This document shows positions 10,059-21,316 of a DNA stretch of 64,000 nt, piece by piece; positions within the stretch are counted from its first letter, which is position 1, and every line of letters starts with the position of its first letter. Source of the DNA: Rachicladosporium sp. CCFEE 5018 (Eukaryota > Ascomycota > Dothideomycetes > Cladosporiales > Cladosporiaceae); contig KZ111151.1 in the NCBI GenBank assembly GCA_002077045.2, positions 247,933-311,932 of the forward strand. Reading direction: 5' to 3'. The notes under the pieces were generated by a model. It was not told the origin of the DNA and searched no databases. It saw nothing but the letters and a program-made list of their open reading frames with translations. Position numbers and translations under genes: made by a program.

Positions 10059-12612
10059 TTAGAAGCGCGATGCGCCTCCAGCCGCGCTCTGCGAATCCTC
10101 AGACGGATAGTAGAACGCAGCTAGTGCGATGATAACATATGCGGCAATCAAAAGACTGCCCTCCAAGTAGTTGCTCCGGCCGTCCAGTACAAGGAAGTTG
10201 ACCACGAAGACTGTGACAAATAGACTGATGGTCTCGAAAATGTTAAAGTAGAGACTCATCTCTGTCTTGAGGATCCAGCCCAGGAGCACTACGACTGGTG
10301 TGACGAAGAGCGCGATCTGGATACTTGAGCCGACCGCAACACCAATAGCGAGATCCATCTTGTTCTTCGTGGCGACAGTGACAGCCGTAACGTGCTCAGC
10401 AGCGTTGCCGACGATCGGGAGGATAATCAAACCGATGAAGGCTTCGCTGACAGCTGGGCTGTTGGCGATCATGCCGGGGATGGCATCGACCATGAACTCG
10501 GCGCAGATGGCTACCAACACAGTAGACAGTAGGAGCATGACGACAGCGGCGGTCCGGGACATCATGGGCTTCTCGTCTTCGCCGAGCACAACCTCTTCAT
10601 TCTCAGAGCGGACTCGGGCAGCCTGATGAGTGTATGGAGGCAGCGGGCCGTGACGCGAGGCCGCCGTGGACTGTGCGGTCGAGTTCGGCGTGTTCGAGCG
10701 GTTCAGGCGGTCTGGCAGGGAGCTTGTGCGACGGAGACCGGATGAGCGCTTGCGTACCACCGGGTTCGCGTTCGGAGCAGGCAGAGCGGGAGGTGGCGTG
10801 GTGAACACGGTGTTGGAGAGCATCTGGCTAAGTCCTGGGCGGAGTGCTGGTGCGCGAGTGGATAGGCCACGCATATTAAACGGGCGTTTGACTGGCGCCT
10901 GATCAGCAGTCGCTGGGCTCGGCATGAATTGGACATCGGCGGAGAAGCCGACACGGGCGCGCTCGTTCTTCTCTGACTGTTCCATAGCGGCGTTAGCATT
11001 TGGTGTTGCTTCGAGCTCGATAGCGTTCTCGTCTTCCTGCACGTGATGACGGCGATGATGCTTGCGCTGCTTCTTTGCCTTTTTCTTAGACTTGCGCACT
11101 TTTGGTGGTACGCTGGCATCCACACTGCCATCATCGCCACCGAAATCGCGAACTCGTGGAGCACCATTTTGGCCACCTGTAGCCTCTCCATCGGCGTCAT
11201 TAGCGTCGTCACCTTGGGCGGATCGTCCAACGGTCGCCGGACGAGACACTCCTGGAGTGCCATTATGGCTTTCCCAGTAGCCACCCTGTTTCTCAAGCGT
11301 GGAAGGCGAGCTGACAACAGAAGGCACCGATGGCGTACTTGTGGCGGTGCTAGCGCTTGACTTGCGACGACGACGCTTAATCATGCGCTTGATGCGGCCG
11401 CCAGCTGTCTTGTGCGAGCCTGAAGAATCTGAGTCGGAGTCGGAGCTGCTGCTTGATGTATCGGAAGAGGAGGAGGAGTTGAGCATGTCGGCAAGAACAC
11501 CCGGATGCGATTCCTCATCGATGATCTCCTGAGGCGTGCTCTCGTACATATATGCATGGGACTTCAGCTGAAACAGGAGGTACAGAACGTACACCAGTAG
11601 CAGCACAACGCTGGTACCGCGGCTTACGGCCAGGGTTTTCGTGTTGGCCTCATCAGTGCTATTGTCGTTGAAGGAGAAATGGAAAGCAGTCTGTACATCA
11701 TTAGCAACAGCGAAGAAACAGCCAACGATAGCACAAGCTTACCGGAAGAAGCAGACTCATGACACTTAAGCTCAACAAACACGCGCTCATTTGAGTGACC
11801 GTGCTGTTATAGATCTGCTCGCGATAGCGAAGACCGCCAAAGAGAAACGCCATACCCAGGATGAGAAGCAAGTTGGCCAAGATGGAGCCAAGCAGCGATG
11901 CTTGTACAATGCGAATCTCGTTCTTGACCAGTGCTATGATGAAGATGATCAACTCTACAGCATTGCCGAAGGTTACGTTGAGCAAAGCGCCAATCGTGTC
12001 ACCAAGACGGCTAGCGACGCTCTCGGTTGCGTGACTGAGCAAGCCAGCGAGAGGTATAATCGCCACAGCATTCATAGCGAAGATGATGGAGTCGTTGAGA
12101 CCCACTCCTTTCGCGATGATACCGATGGGCACGAAGATCAGGAGCAGGTTGACCCAGCTGTGGAGAAGGGCATCTTTGGTGTGCATGCCAAAACGCTTGC
12201 TGCCGGCGATCATGCGTTTGGTCATCGGTGGTTTAGAGGTAGTTGTTTGATCGTTGCTCTCAGTACCATTTAGGGCGGAAATTCCAGAGCCCGCAGCTTC
12301 GGACTTGACCGGAGGTGCAGCTGCAGAGGACTCTGTATTGCTCGCATGCTGGGGAGTGTTGATGCTGTGAGTTGTTGCAACGCCGCCCTCAGCGCCGGCA
12401 TCTGCAGCGCCGCGTCCATTTGCGCGGTCATATGGTCCGAAGGGAGACCCGCGCCCATCTTGCTCATCTAGCCTGCCAGTGTTGCTAGTTGAAGGAGCCC
12501 CTGGGCTGCTGTGGTGAAAGCTCGGTAGCGTCGATGGCTCGGCCCCTTTGTCGTAGCGGTGTTGTCGAGCGATTTGCTTGACCTTATCTGATAAGGAATC
12601 AGTTTTTCCCAT
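10059..12612 (-). CDS. Vacuolar Ca2+/H+ exchanger (CAX/Vcx1 family) with long acidic-basic loop
   Basis: Moves Ca2+ into the vacuole in exchange for protons. Two exons, 11743..12612 and 10059..11690, with a 52-nt GTAAGC...TACAG intron; 833 aa. The start is the ATG at 12612 (MGKTDSLSDKVK); the frame is open further upstream but has no ATG. Residues 1-145 are hydrophilic. The first exchanger repeat carries GNAVELI (216-222) and the second GNAAEHVTAVTVATKNK (about 718). After LKSHAYMYES comes a loop of about 325 residues rich in Ser/Asp runs and Lys/Arg/His clusters, unlike the short acidic loop of yeast Vcx1 (411 aa). The repeated segment starts inside exon 1 at 11874. This is the complete copy; the other begins at 32830 and is truncated. 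Confidence 0.9.
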
Positions 12613-13386
12613 CGGCGTGAATGCGTGTAGACGCGTGGTTTTTTGGTGTGGAATGGGAAGAAAATGGTGCGAGCGTGGGAATGGTGTAAGCAATGCAAAG
12701 GCACTCGATGCAAGGCGAAGCCTTATCAAGTTATCGTTCGTGGCGCCAGACGCTAGCAGTCGTGATCACCAAGGTTTAGTGCCGTCTTGGCGCGTCTGTG
12801 GCGGTGCATGTGAAGGTACCGTAGATTGGGGTTCACGTACGCATTTGATCTTTGTCTGGAATGTTCGCGAGGTGATGTCAAGATAAATCGAATGGTTTTG
12901 AATGGAAGACAAAGTTGTGATCAGCATCCAGCATACTCTGTGAGAGCGCATCGCTCTTGCCATGAACGTCGCCAAGTCGCGCCAGCCGTATCAAACCAGG
13001 CACACGCGATATTTCGGATAACGGCTAACCATGGTCAAGTCAGCTTGGCGCGTGCGTCAGCTCAAGGTGCTAGTCAGCATGACGATGATTGTTGGGGCGC
13101 ATCGCATGTCTGAGAGACATAAATGGTCACATCGAACACCATGTACACCTCACACAAGCAAGGGTGACAGACGGAAGACCTTTGGCTCGATGCAGTACCC
13201 GAAGAGACAGTATATCAAATTCAAATCTTTACCGCTGTCACGCGCCTGTGAAGGACTACCTGTAGCAGATCAGATCGTGCAATCCAAAGTAAAGAGGCGA
13301 AGAGATTGAGTATCCACTGGAGGTATATTCGCCAATTCTCGATCCCTGCTTCAAACGCCGTGCCGCCTTCAATCATAGGCAACTTA
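12613..13386. other. intergenic, exchanger promoter / DID2 3' region
   Basis: 774 bp between two minus-strand genes; repeated at 33569-34342. Only short unconvincing ORFs; no motif or repeat identified. Confidence 0.5.
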
Positions 13387-14166
13387 TCATCCTGCACGCA
13401 ATGCACGTAGTCTCTCCCCCAGCTTGTCCGCCCGCTCTTCCTCCGGCGCAGCTTTCAGCTCGTTTGCAGGCGCTGCACTGTTCATCTCCTGCGATAGCTC
13501 CACGCCTGCCTCGTCGGCCACTTGGCTCATCAGCTTGTCCACGTCGTCCTGAGGTGTCGCGACTGCTGTAGCGGAAGATGTAGCGTTCTCGTAGTAGCCT
13601 GTCGCGACGTCCAGATCCTCAAATTGCGTCTCGAAGCGGTCCATCACTGCGCTGATCTGTTGTTGCTGTTAGTGCAACCCCCATCGCGGTCAAATTTCCC
13701 CGAGATGCCAATGCCGTACCTTCTCTAGATCCATAGCCTTCATTGCACCATCCATACCCTTTACCACATTCGCCATACTGCCCGTCACCGACCGCATCGT
13801 GACCGCCGTCTGTACCCGCGAGCTCACAGCATCTATTCGCGATCCCAGCCGTAGCAGGTTGACCTTCTCGTTCTGTTTCCGGATCGCATTCTGGGCGTAG
13901 ATCTTCGCGATGTCGGCGTGGCCTTGTTGTATTGCCTGGTGGAGGCTGTCAGAAACACCGTCCTTCCCTTGCTGATGGATGGTTGGATCAAGGAATGTAC
14001 CTTCTTCAACTTTGCTTTCTCCGCTTGCTCATCTTTGCCCGCCTTCGCTGCCTGCCGGTTCAGTTGCTTCGCTGTGAACTGCACAAACTGTCAGACGGTA
14101 AATCGTGGGCTGTCGAGACGGAGCGCCTACCTTGAGGTTGAAGAGTGCTTTCTCGAGGCCGGACAT
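13387..14166 (-). CDS. DID2: ESCRT-III-associated protein Did2/Vps46 (CHMP1)
   Basis: Four exons: 14131..14166, 14001..14078, 13720..13935 and 13387..13656; introns of 52, 65 and 63 nt; 199 aa (yeast Did2 is 204). The spliced protein starts MSGLEKALFNLK, continues FTAKQLNRQAAKAGKDEQ, and has the Snf7-family core IYAQNAIRKQNEKVNLL and SRVQTAVTMRSVTGSMANVV. The end ADKLGERLRALRAG is the C-terminal MIM1-type motif that binds the Vps4 MIT domain. It acts at endosomes, recruiting Vps4 and regulating ESCRT-III disassembly in multivesicular-body sorting. The acceptor of intron 2 was placed at CCACCAG to keep frame and produce KLKKAIQQGHADIAK. A second copy lies at 34343-35122. Confidence 0.93.
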
Positions 14167-14559
14167 GGTTGTAAGAGTAGGTGAGTGGCTTGGTGGTATG
14201 GATCGCGGCTCTCGACGCTGCAATCTCCGAGGCGCATTCACCAGCAACAGAACCCCACGTCATGAGCCACGCGGGTGTGGGGCTGGGCTGTGTCCCGCTG
14301 CGGCCTCTACGGAGGGCTGAGAGGAGGTTCACAAATCTAGAAGCATCATCTTCGGTTTCTTCTTTCGAAACATTCACTGTATGCTACTAGCCTTAAAGGA
14401 TAATCCAACAACGTGCACAGACTGTGGAGAATTATCCTGGCGATGATTTCATGTTCCGCGACACACTTACGAGAACGCGCCTGACACATCAGGTCTTGAC
14501 TTGCTCGTATGGTCATGCCTCCATTCACTCTCGTTATTTCGGGCACGATGAATATCGAA
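14167..14559. other. intergenic, DID2 promoter / ISN1 3' region
   Basis: 393 bp between two minus-strand genes; repeated at 35123-35515. No gene or distinctive motif seen. Confidence 0.5.
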
Positions 14560-15933
14560 TTATGGCTTAGCAAGACTCAGCTGTGCAATCTCATCCAGAA
14601 GCTGCACTGTCTCGGCCGGACTTGCTATCCATGCCGTAGTCGACGCCAATCTTGCCTTGAAGTCGTTCGCCCCAGCCGAGAGGAACTGGTCGCCTACGTG
14701 CAAGCTACTACTACCTTCGATGCCTCCAAAGTATCTTTGACATGCCATCACACCCCACTTCTTATTGCCAATGTCGACAAAGACATCGTTGCCGCCATTG
14801 AAAGCGCACCAGGGGATCTTCTTGCCAGCTGGGTGCATGTCCTAGACTGCGGTCAGCGTCATCCATGGAATCTGGCCAAGGAACACTTACCAGCGATCGT
14901 TGCGTAACAAGCACGGTCTCCTCCAGCTGCTCTCGAGCCAGTCTTGTGCCTTTGCTTGGAAATATGCCCACAGCTCGCTCCTTACGCAGGACCGAGACTG
15001 GCATACGCAGTGTTGAGATGCAATCTTGCAGGGCGGCTTCGGCAGCGTCAAGCAACTCGATGATGTTCGACTCGCTCCACGTGCTCATCTCTGGCAACTT
15101 CCAATCTGCTTCAGGTACAGCTACCAACTTGTGGGGAGCAGTGGGTGAGTACGCATACAGATAGCTCGACTCGCCGCCCATCACCACCAGCTGAGCCGTA
15201 TTGGCAATATCACTCGCAGCCACAGCGTCAAGAAGCCCATATAAGCGCTCGTAGTACTTTTCAGCTTCGGTATAGCCCGCTGCAGTGACTATGCCGATGC
15301 GTGTACCCTTCCGTAGCAAGTCCATCAAGCGGACGAGAACAGGATTGTCGGGACTCAGCGAGTCACCATCTTCATACAGAGTCACGTCTCCGTCGAATGT
15401 GACCAATTCCAGCTTACTGCCCTGCACAAGTGACATCACCTGCGCAGTGTTCAAGATGAGCCGAATGTCATTGAACGACGGTGCGACAAATCGCCGTGAG
15501 CTGATGCATCGGCGCTGATCTTGCCAGACGAATGCGTCTTGCAGTGGCAGTGGGGTGAAGAAAATGCCGACAGACGGCACTAACAGCTTGAGCTTCGAGC
15601 CATGAGGCGTACCGTCCTTTTGATGTGTTATGTGATCTTGGATGAGCAGTTCGACATCTCGCATGATCTGAGCATAGCGCTCGTGGGCATTAGCCGCCAT
15701 GACGGGGACATCCGGGCGACTGGCATGATGGGAGACAAGGACGAAGGGCACAGCGAGCATACCCTTGATCCATTCGATGAGTTGATCTCTCCGGTGCGTT
15801 TTCTGTTACCCTGTCAATCATCGAGTGCGAAGTCAACGAAGGTCGGCTTACAAGGGCGTCTGTTGTCTTGTCAGTCATGGGAAGTGAAGTCAACCAAGGT
15901 CGCCTTACACTCAACGCGATACCTCGTGGTCAT
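14560..15933 (-). CDS. ISN1: IMP-specific 5'-nucleotidase Isn1, with an 8-nt microexon
   Basis: Hydrolyses IMP to inosine and phosphate in the cytosol. Four exons: 15909..15933, 15852..15859 (8 nt), 14891..15802 and 14560..14841; 408 aa. All three introns are 49 nt. The N-terminus MTTRYRVEYALKTHRRDQ is obtained only if the 8-nt exon is used; skipping it gives an immediate TAA after MTTRYRVE. Motifs: WIKGMLAVPFVL, LVTFDGDVTLYEDGD (the DxD-type active-site segment), IGIVTAAGYTEAEKYYERL, CAFNGGNDVFVDIGNKKWGV and LHVGDQFLSAGANDFKARL. Introns 1 and 2 are 78% identical to each other. It is divergent from MED17 with 262 bp between start codons. A second copy is at 35516-36889. Confidence 0.93.
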
Positions 15934-16195
15934 TGTGACTGTGGCAAGGTCAAGAGTGCGAGCTGCATGAGCTCCAGCCACTCAGACCCTACATTTTCGA
16001 TTCATGCACCGTTCACTGACATGATGTTCGCTGTGAGCGACAAGCCATCTGTAAGCGCGTTTACCGCTGCCGGAGTGCGGCCCGCGACACGCCGAAGAAG
16101 TCACTAAGCGCGTTGTGCATCCACATATGCACATCTGCACCCAATGTCTTAGGTAGATAACCCCAACGGACTGAACGACGACCTGAGGCGGCATC

Positions 16196-18031
16196 ATGGC
16201 TACGCTTGCGTTCCAGCCATGGCCGCTGGCAGCGCCCAAGAAGCCAGCCTTGATCGACATACTCACTCATATCTCGCTCGAACGCGGCCACTTTCGAGAC
16301 ATCACTGAGTCGTCACTCCAAGAGGAGCTCGCTGCCGCGGATGGACTATCACCCAGCTCAAGCGATACCGAAGATGACGATGAAGAAACCACATCGAAGC
16401 CGGCCGCCAAAGCCGCACCATCGACCCGACAGGAGCTCTACGCGGTGAAGAATGACATGCTGCGGCAGCTGGACGAGGCACAGCGACAGATCTCGGATGC
16501 TGTGCAGTTTATGTCGTTGCTCAACTCTGAGCACACGCCTGCAGCTGAAAAGTCGCTGAGCAAGGCTTACATGGGACCGGTGCAGAATGGTACTCTTGGG
16601 ACGGACATATGGCAGCGTATGGACCCCGACTACGTACGGGAGGAGCAGGACGAGCGTCTGGCGCAGCATGTCAAGATGCGAGGGCTCCAAGAGAGTGCAG
16701 ACAGCTTGCTCGGCGCGGCAAAGCGACTCGAGGCCAATGTCAAGCGGGAGACAGAGTACTGGAATCAAATGCTTTCGATCAGTGAGAAAGGTTGGAATGT
16801 TTGTCGGGTCGGTGGCAGGTCTAACAGACTTGGAGTGAGATTTGGGTTCAGTGAGAGCGCTGGCGAGTTCGCTGGGAGGAGCGTTGCTGCTCTCCAGACG
16901 GACTCAGAAGGCGGGATATCACTCGAAAGAGGTGTAGGCGTAAAGCCGAAGGGACTACGAGTCTCTGTTGTTCGGGGTGGTCAGGTGGTTGGAAGATCAT
17001 ACTTGCCATCTGTGGCTGACAGCTCCGAGACCACGCTAGAGTCCCGCATACGCCGCGCTCGCGACAGCATCTTCGACGAAGAGCTTCACAGGGAGATGCT
17101 CTTGGAGGGTCGAACGATGGCCGCATTAGCAGTACGGCTGAAAGGATCTGCCATCGAAGTGCGGTATACTATAGATCCCGACACACCTACCGACAGGGTA
17201 GAGCTGGACCTTGTGCCACTCAGCGCAGAAACTGGCACTGAATTGAACCCAGAAAATCCTGACGATGTCCTTGCACAAGCTCTTGCACTAGCATGTCGTC
17301 TACTTCTGACGCAAGCGCACCGGAACAGGCTGAAGGCTCGCTCTGCAACGCCCCCACCCCTTGCCGAGAGGAAAGTTGAGAAACCGGTGCTCGAGATCCT
17401 GCGTCCGATCGCCACATTCCTCTCGCATAACACGGCCATGCAGTCTATCAATGCGCATCTTCATGAGACATCAACGTTGCTGCTTCGCGCTAGCGTCAAG
17501 TCCCAAATATCGCGCGCACATCTGGGAGTAACGTCGGAGGGAGGTTCACAAGGTATAGACGCACTTGTTGCTACGATGAAGGGAACGTTGATATCGACTG
17601 CTCAATTGGTCATCGAAGGCCCCGGCGAGCAGGAAAGTGTGACGCTCACTGCTAAAATTGAGACTTCATCTTCGCAAAAGCCTGCCTCCTCGTTCATTAT
17701 CGCGGGACAACGTGGCGAGCAGATCGTATGCGACGCCTCCGCAAGCGCCCAGATCGCTGCTGACGAAGTCGTGGCAATGCTACTGGCGCACCAACTGCAG
17801 TCGCAAGCTGGGCCAAGCTGGGTCTGTAGCGATGAAGAAGCTGTGCTCAATAAGGAGGCAGATGATCGCGATGAAGTCGCTCGCAGCGAGCGCGTAGAGA
17901 TCACAGTCGCGAAAGGAGTCATCACCCTGGCTCTGCCCGATCAGACGCTCGAGTGGACAGTCGACGGCAATGTACCCGAGATCGGATTCTGGCAGGCAGG
18001 CGTAAAGCACTTGGGTGAGAAGCCAACTTAG
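16196..18031 (+). CDS. MED17: Mediator complex subunit 17 (Srb4)
   Basis: Head-module subunit of the RNA polymerase II Mediator. Single exon, 611 aa (yeast Srb4 is 687). The ATG at 16196 follows the 262-bp divergent promoter shared with ISN1. The N-terminus MATLAFQPWPLAAPKKPALID leads to an acidic stretch (about 54-66), then ELYAVKNDMLRQLDEAQRQISDAV and the 'SLLNSEHTPAAEKSLSKAYMGP' type segment of fungal Med17. GTLGTDIWQRM and a helical region to ~190 follow, then a WNVCRVGGRSNRLGVRFGFSESA beta segment. The assignment rests on overall pattern rather than one diagnostic motif. It converges with the gene at 18301. A second copy is at 37152-38987. Confidence 0.8.
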   Translation: MATLAFQPWPLAAPKKPALIDILTHISLERGHFRDITESSLQEELAAADGLSPSSSDTEDDDEETTSKPAAKAAPSTRQELYAVKNDMLRQLDEAQRQISDAVQFMSLLNSEHTPAAEKSLSKAYMGPVQNGTLGTDIWQRMDPDYVREEQDERLAQHVKMRGLQESADSLLGAAKRLEANVKRETEYWNQMLSISEKGWNVCRVGGRSNRLGVRFGFSESAGEFAGRSVAALQTDSEGGISLERGVGVKPKGLRVSVVRGGQVVGRSYLPSVADSSETTLESRIRRARDSIFDEELHREMLLEGRTMAALAVRLKGSAIEVRYTIDPDTPTDRVELDLVPLSAETGTELNPENPDDVLAQALALACRLLLTQAHRNRLKARSATPPPLAERKVEKPVLEILRPIATFLSHNTAMQSINAHLHETSTLLLRASVKSQISRAHLGVTSEGGSQGIDALVATMKGTLISTAQLVIEGPGEQESVTLTAKIETSSSQKPASSFIIAGQRGEQIVCDASASAQIAADEVVAMLLAHQLQSQAGPSWVCSDEEAVLNKEADDRDEVARSERVEITVAKGVITLALPDQTLEWTVDGNVPEIGFWQAGVKHLGEKPT

Positions 18032-18300
18032 TCCACAGACGAAAGACGAGCCGTTTCGCAGGCTGTCCCTAACTACAATGAGCCAATATCGACTCCAAGC
18101 GACCTCTTCTTGAACGGGGCTGGAATCTGGATGAGGTCCGGCACTACATTCACTGAGGCTCCCTCATCACTTATAGATGTGTATAGTCGTATTTGATCGT
18201 GTCTACCTTAGTCTATAAGAGTGAACGCCGAACGCGATGCTGCGTACCCCACCCCACCTAGGCCTAATAAGAGCGCCTGCCTTGGATCCCGTAAAGAAGA

Positions 18301-19561
18301 TCAAGCCCGTGCTAGCATCTCATCTCGCAAGAACTCAGCAAGTCCACTTTCAACGCTCGCCGAGAATCGAATGTAGCCAGCCATGGCCATGCTGTTAGTG
18401 GCTGGCGGACAGTGCTCCACGACAGCATGCACATCCAATTCAATAAGACTTCTGATCTCCAGCAGATCCCGCAGCCACTCCGTACCCTCCAACTCGACCA
18501 GAAGCTTGAAGTCTGCCGCGCTGTAGGGCGCGACGTGATCCCAGCCATTTGGACCAGGCTTGCCGGCTACTACGCCTAGCGAGAGACTGCGCAGGTGAAG
18601 GCCGAGGACGGGTGAGGTCAGAGCCGAAATCGCAGTCGCCCACTCACAACGGTCGAATTCCTTCTCGTAGGCTAAAGCTCGTTTGACTATCCGCACGCCT
18701 TTGATAACGCTGCGTGCTACAGGAGTCAAGTCGGAAAGAAAGCTCTCGATTGCTTCGACGTGTGTGTCGAAGTCGAAAGTGTAGCTGCTGTAGAGAAGCT
18801 CGACGGCTTCATTGTGGATCTGTCGATTTGCTCCGAGCAGACCGACTGCTGCACCGATGTTGGGAGGGTTAACGCAATGATAGGTCGTGGACATCAGACG
18901 GGCGCGGAAGCGGTCGCAGCGGACGCTATAGTGAGTGCGGGCATGCGGCTTAGCCCGAGTTGGATATCGCACGGGGTCAATGGTGCGGAAGATCAGGGTT
19001 GGTTTGCTGAGATCTGCCGTTGCCTGGTGGACTAATGGTCAGGGCCCAGAACATCTAACGACCGATCTCGCATGCTTACCGGACGATCTGTGCCATGTTG
19101 CTTCTTCTCGTAGTCATAGTAGTCTTGCGTACTTGCTGAGATCTGAAGGCAGCGATCGTCAGTATCCCAATCTAGTAATCTCGAAACCAATACCGGAAGC
19201 AAGCTATAGTCTCCCTTCCCATGCTTAGGACCGCTTCGACATCAGGCCGAACTTCACTTACCTTGTCGTATGATGGCAACAGGTCAGTTGCTTTGCGTGG
19301 TAGTACAAGCAATGAGTAGATCTGCAGCCGAAGCTCGGTTGGTAACCTCAGGAACGGACTGTCGCCTGGAACGAAATTGGTCTGTGGTCTTCACACGTGC
19401 AACCATTAGCTACATCCAGCCTTCAAAGTCAATCTAACTTACGCATCGGAAGTCAACGACAGCCTCGCATTGGACACAGGTGATGTTGAGCGATGATGCT
19501 CCGCACAAGACGTATACAGCGGCCGCATATCAGCGATTGAGGTGGATTCGGACGCCATCAT
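18301..19561 (-). CDS. F-box-like hypothetical protein (LPxELRLxIY family)
   Basis: Four exons: 19443..19561, 19262..19388, 19080..19142 and 18301..19023; introns of 54, 119 and 56 nt; 343 aa. Two adjacent ATGs open the frame (19561 and 19558). Exon 2 carries PFLRLPTELRLQIYSLLVLP, an F-box/2EXR-like helix pair seen in large Dothideomycete families. Exon 3 encodes STQDYYDYEKKQ. Exon 4 has RTIDPVRYP and a GANRQIHNEAVELLYSSYTF segment common to these proteins. Acceptors of introns 1 and 3 were chosen among closely spaced AGs to keep the frame, so those junctions are less certain. Substrate and function unknown. A second copy is at 39257-40517. Confidence 0.7.
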
Positions 19562-20106
19562 GAGTCTGAAGGGCGGACGAAAGGAAGAAGGTCAAGAGGA
19601 AGGGATGGCGGTGGAGTCACACGTCAGCAAAGGAATTATTGTTGATATCGGAACCCGCGCCTTGCGTGATGACCAAAGTACCGTGATGGCGACAGATTAC
19701 TCGGCGGGCCGTCCGAGGTGGATGCGGTGTAGGATGTACCGGTACCTTGCAGTGGGATGCATTGGGTGATATGCCTGGGCACCACCTCGTGGGCTGCGTG
19801 ATTGCTTGCCGCATGCTGTCACAGTCGGCTCCATCTGGTGCACTCGTACTTTACGTGCCCGATGTCTGATGCCGACCGATATGATTGTATACTGCTTCAA
19901 AACGTTCCAGTCATCCCATCAGTATCGGCCTCAAGAGGGATGACGTTTATCTATCTTATCGGCAATGACGTTAGCGTCAATGTCATGCAACCTTAACCTT
20001 ATTGGACTCTCCTCTCGCATCATCCGCGATTCTTCCATTCACCGACTGCCTTGAGAGGGATGATATCACCCGGCGCCGAATCACCCTCTCGCAGGAGCCT
20101 AGCACA
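19562..20106. other. divergent intergenic region, F-box-like gene / DUS4
   Basis: 545 bp between start codons of oppositely oriented genes; repeated at 40518-41062. The block around 19905-20000 has several related GATGA/TGACG-containing words (GGATGACGT, AATGACGTTAGCGTCAATG) and could hold CRE-like sites. No gene is supported. Confidence 0.4.
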
Positions 20107-21316
20107 ATGACTCGTCTGATGGGCGCACAGGATGGCATCGCTGACCGAGAGGTCGTGTGCTCTCGGTAAGGTAAAAGATGTTGCCTGTGGATGTTTACGT
20201 AGACTCATGCTGCTTAATCTAGTGTTCACGCCATCTTCGATCACGCCAGACGCGATGGTCGTCCAGTATACGGTAGGCATTCCTCTGGTCTTCTCCTCTG
20301 TCTTGTGACTGAGTTCCCGCGCAGTATTGGCACCTATGGTGCGGTAAGAAAGACGTTTAGCCATCACGCAAGAGCACGAGACCAAGTGAGCCACTGACAC
20401 CCAGAGAAGCTACTCCAAACTCCCCTTCCGGCTACTCGCTCGAGAATACAACACAGACATCACATACACGCCCATGATCTTAGCCCACGAATTCATCCGC
20501 AGCAGCGTTGCCCGGGATAGTGACTTCACAACATGCGAACTTGAGCGGCAGCGAACTCCCGATGGGCGACAGCACGCCCTGGTTGCGCAATTCGCTTCCT
20601 CTGACCCGACCGAGTTCGCGCGAGCTGCTGAGCTTATAGCGCCATGGGTCGACGGAGTAGATCTGAACTGCGGGTGTCCGCAATCCTGGGCTATCAAGGA
20701 AGGCATTGGCTGCTCTCTCATGCAAAGGCCCGAGGTTGTAGCAGAGATGGTCAAATCGGCGAAAGCACGACTCGGTCCATCGAAGACTGTGAGCGTTAAG
20801 ATCCGCATCTCGAAGGATATATCTGAGACGCAACGCTGGATTCGTGTTGTCGAAGCAGCAGGTGTCAACTTCATTACCATACATGGCCGGACTAAGTCTC
20901 AACGATCGAGTACACCGCCTGACTACGAAGCCATACGAAGTCTGATAGCTGGAGCGAAAGTGCCAATACTCGCGAATGGCGATGCGAACCACCCATCAGT
21001 GTTGGCTGAGATCATCACGAAAACATGCGCCGCTGGTACTATGTCTGCGAGAGGCATACTGGAGAACCCGACGGTATTTGCTAGTCTCGCAGTCACGCCT
21101 GTGGAGTCTGTGCAGAAGTTCATGAAGTACGCGGTCAAGCATCCGATTCCTTTCCCGCTTCTTCTGCATCATCTGAGTGAGATGAGTGCTGGAGTGAAAG
21201 GCATGAACAAGAAGGAGAAGAGTAGGTTGATGGCTTGCAGGGATTTGTTTGACGCAATCGACTTTGTGGAAGAAAAGTGGGGTCTAGGTGACTTTCACGA
21301 TCAGACGAAGACGTAA
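20107..21316 (+). CDS. DUS4: tRNA-dihydrouridine synthase Dus4
   Basis: Reduces uridine to dihydrouridine in the tRNA D-loop using FMN and NADPH; yeast Dus4 modifies U20a/U20b. Four exons: 20107..20165, 20223..20272, 20325..20343 (19 nt) and 20410..21316; introns of 57, 52 and 66 nt; 344 aa. Splicing yields GRPVYVLAPMVRYSKLPFRLLAREYNTD across three junctions, matching the family's FMN-binding start. Next come DITYTPMILAHEF, VAQFASSDP and VDLNCGCPQSWAIKEGIGCSLM, which contains the catalytic Cys. The conserved KIRI, TIHGRTKSQRS and PILANGDA segments follow. A shorter ORF from ATG 20474 would lack the FMN-binding start and is rejected. A second copy is at 41063-42272. Confidence 0.9.
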
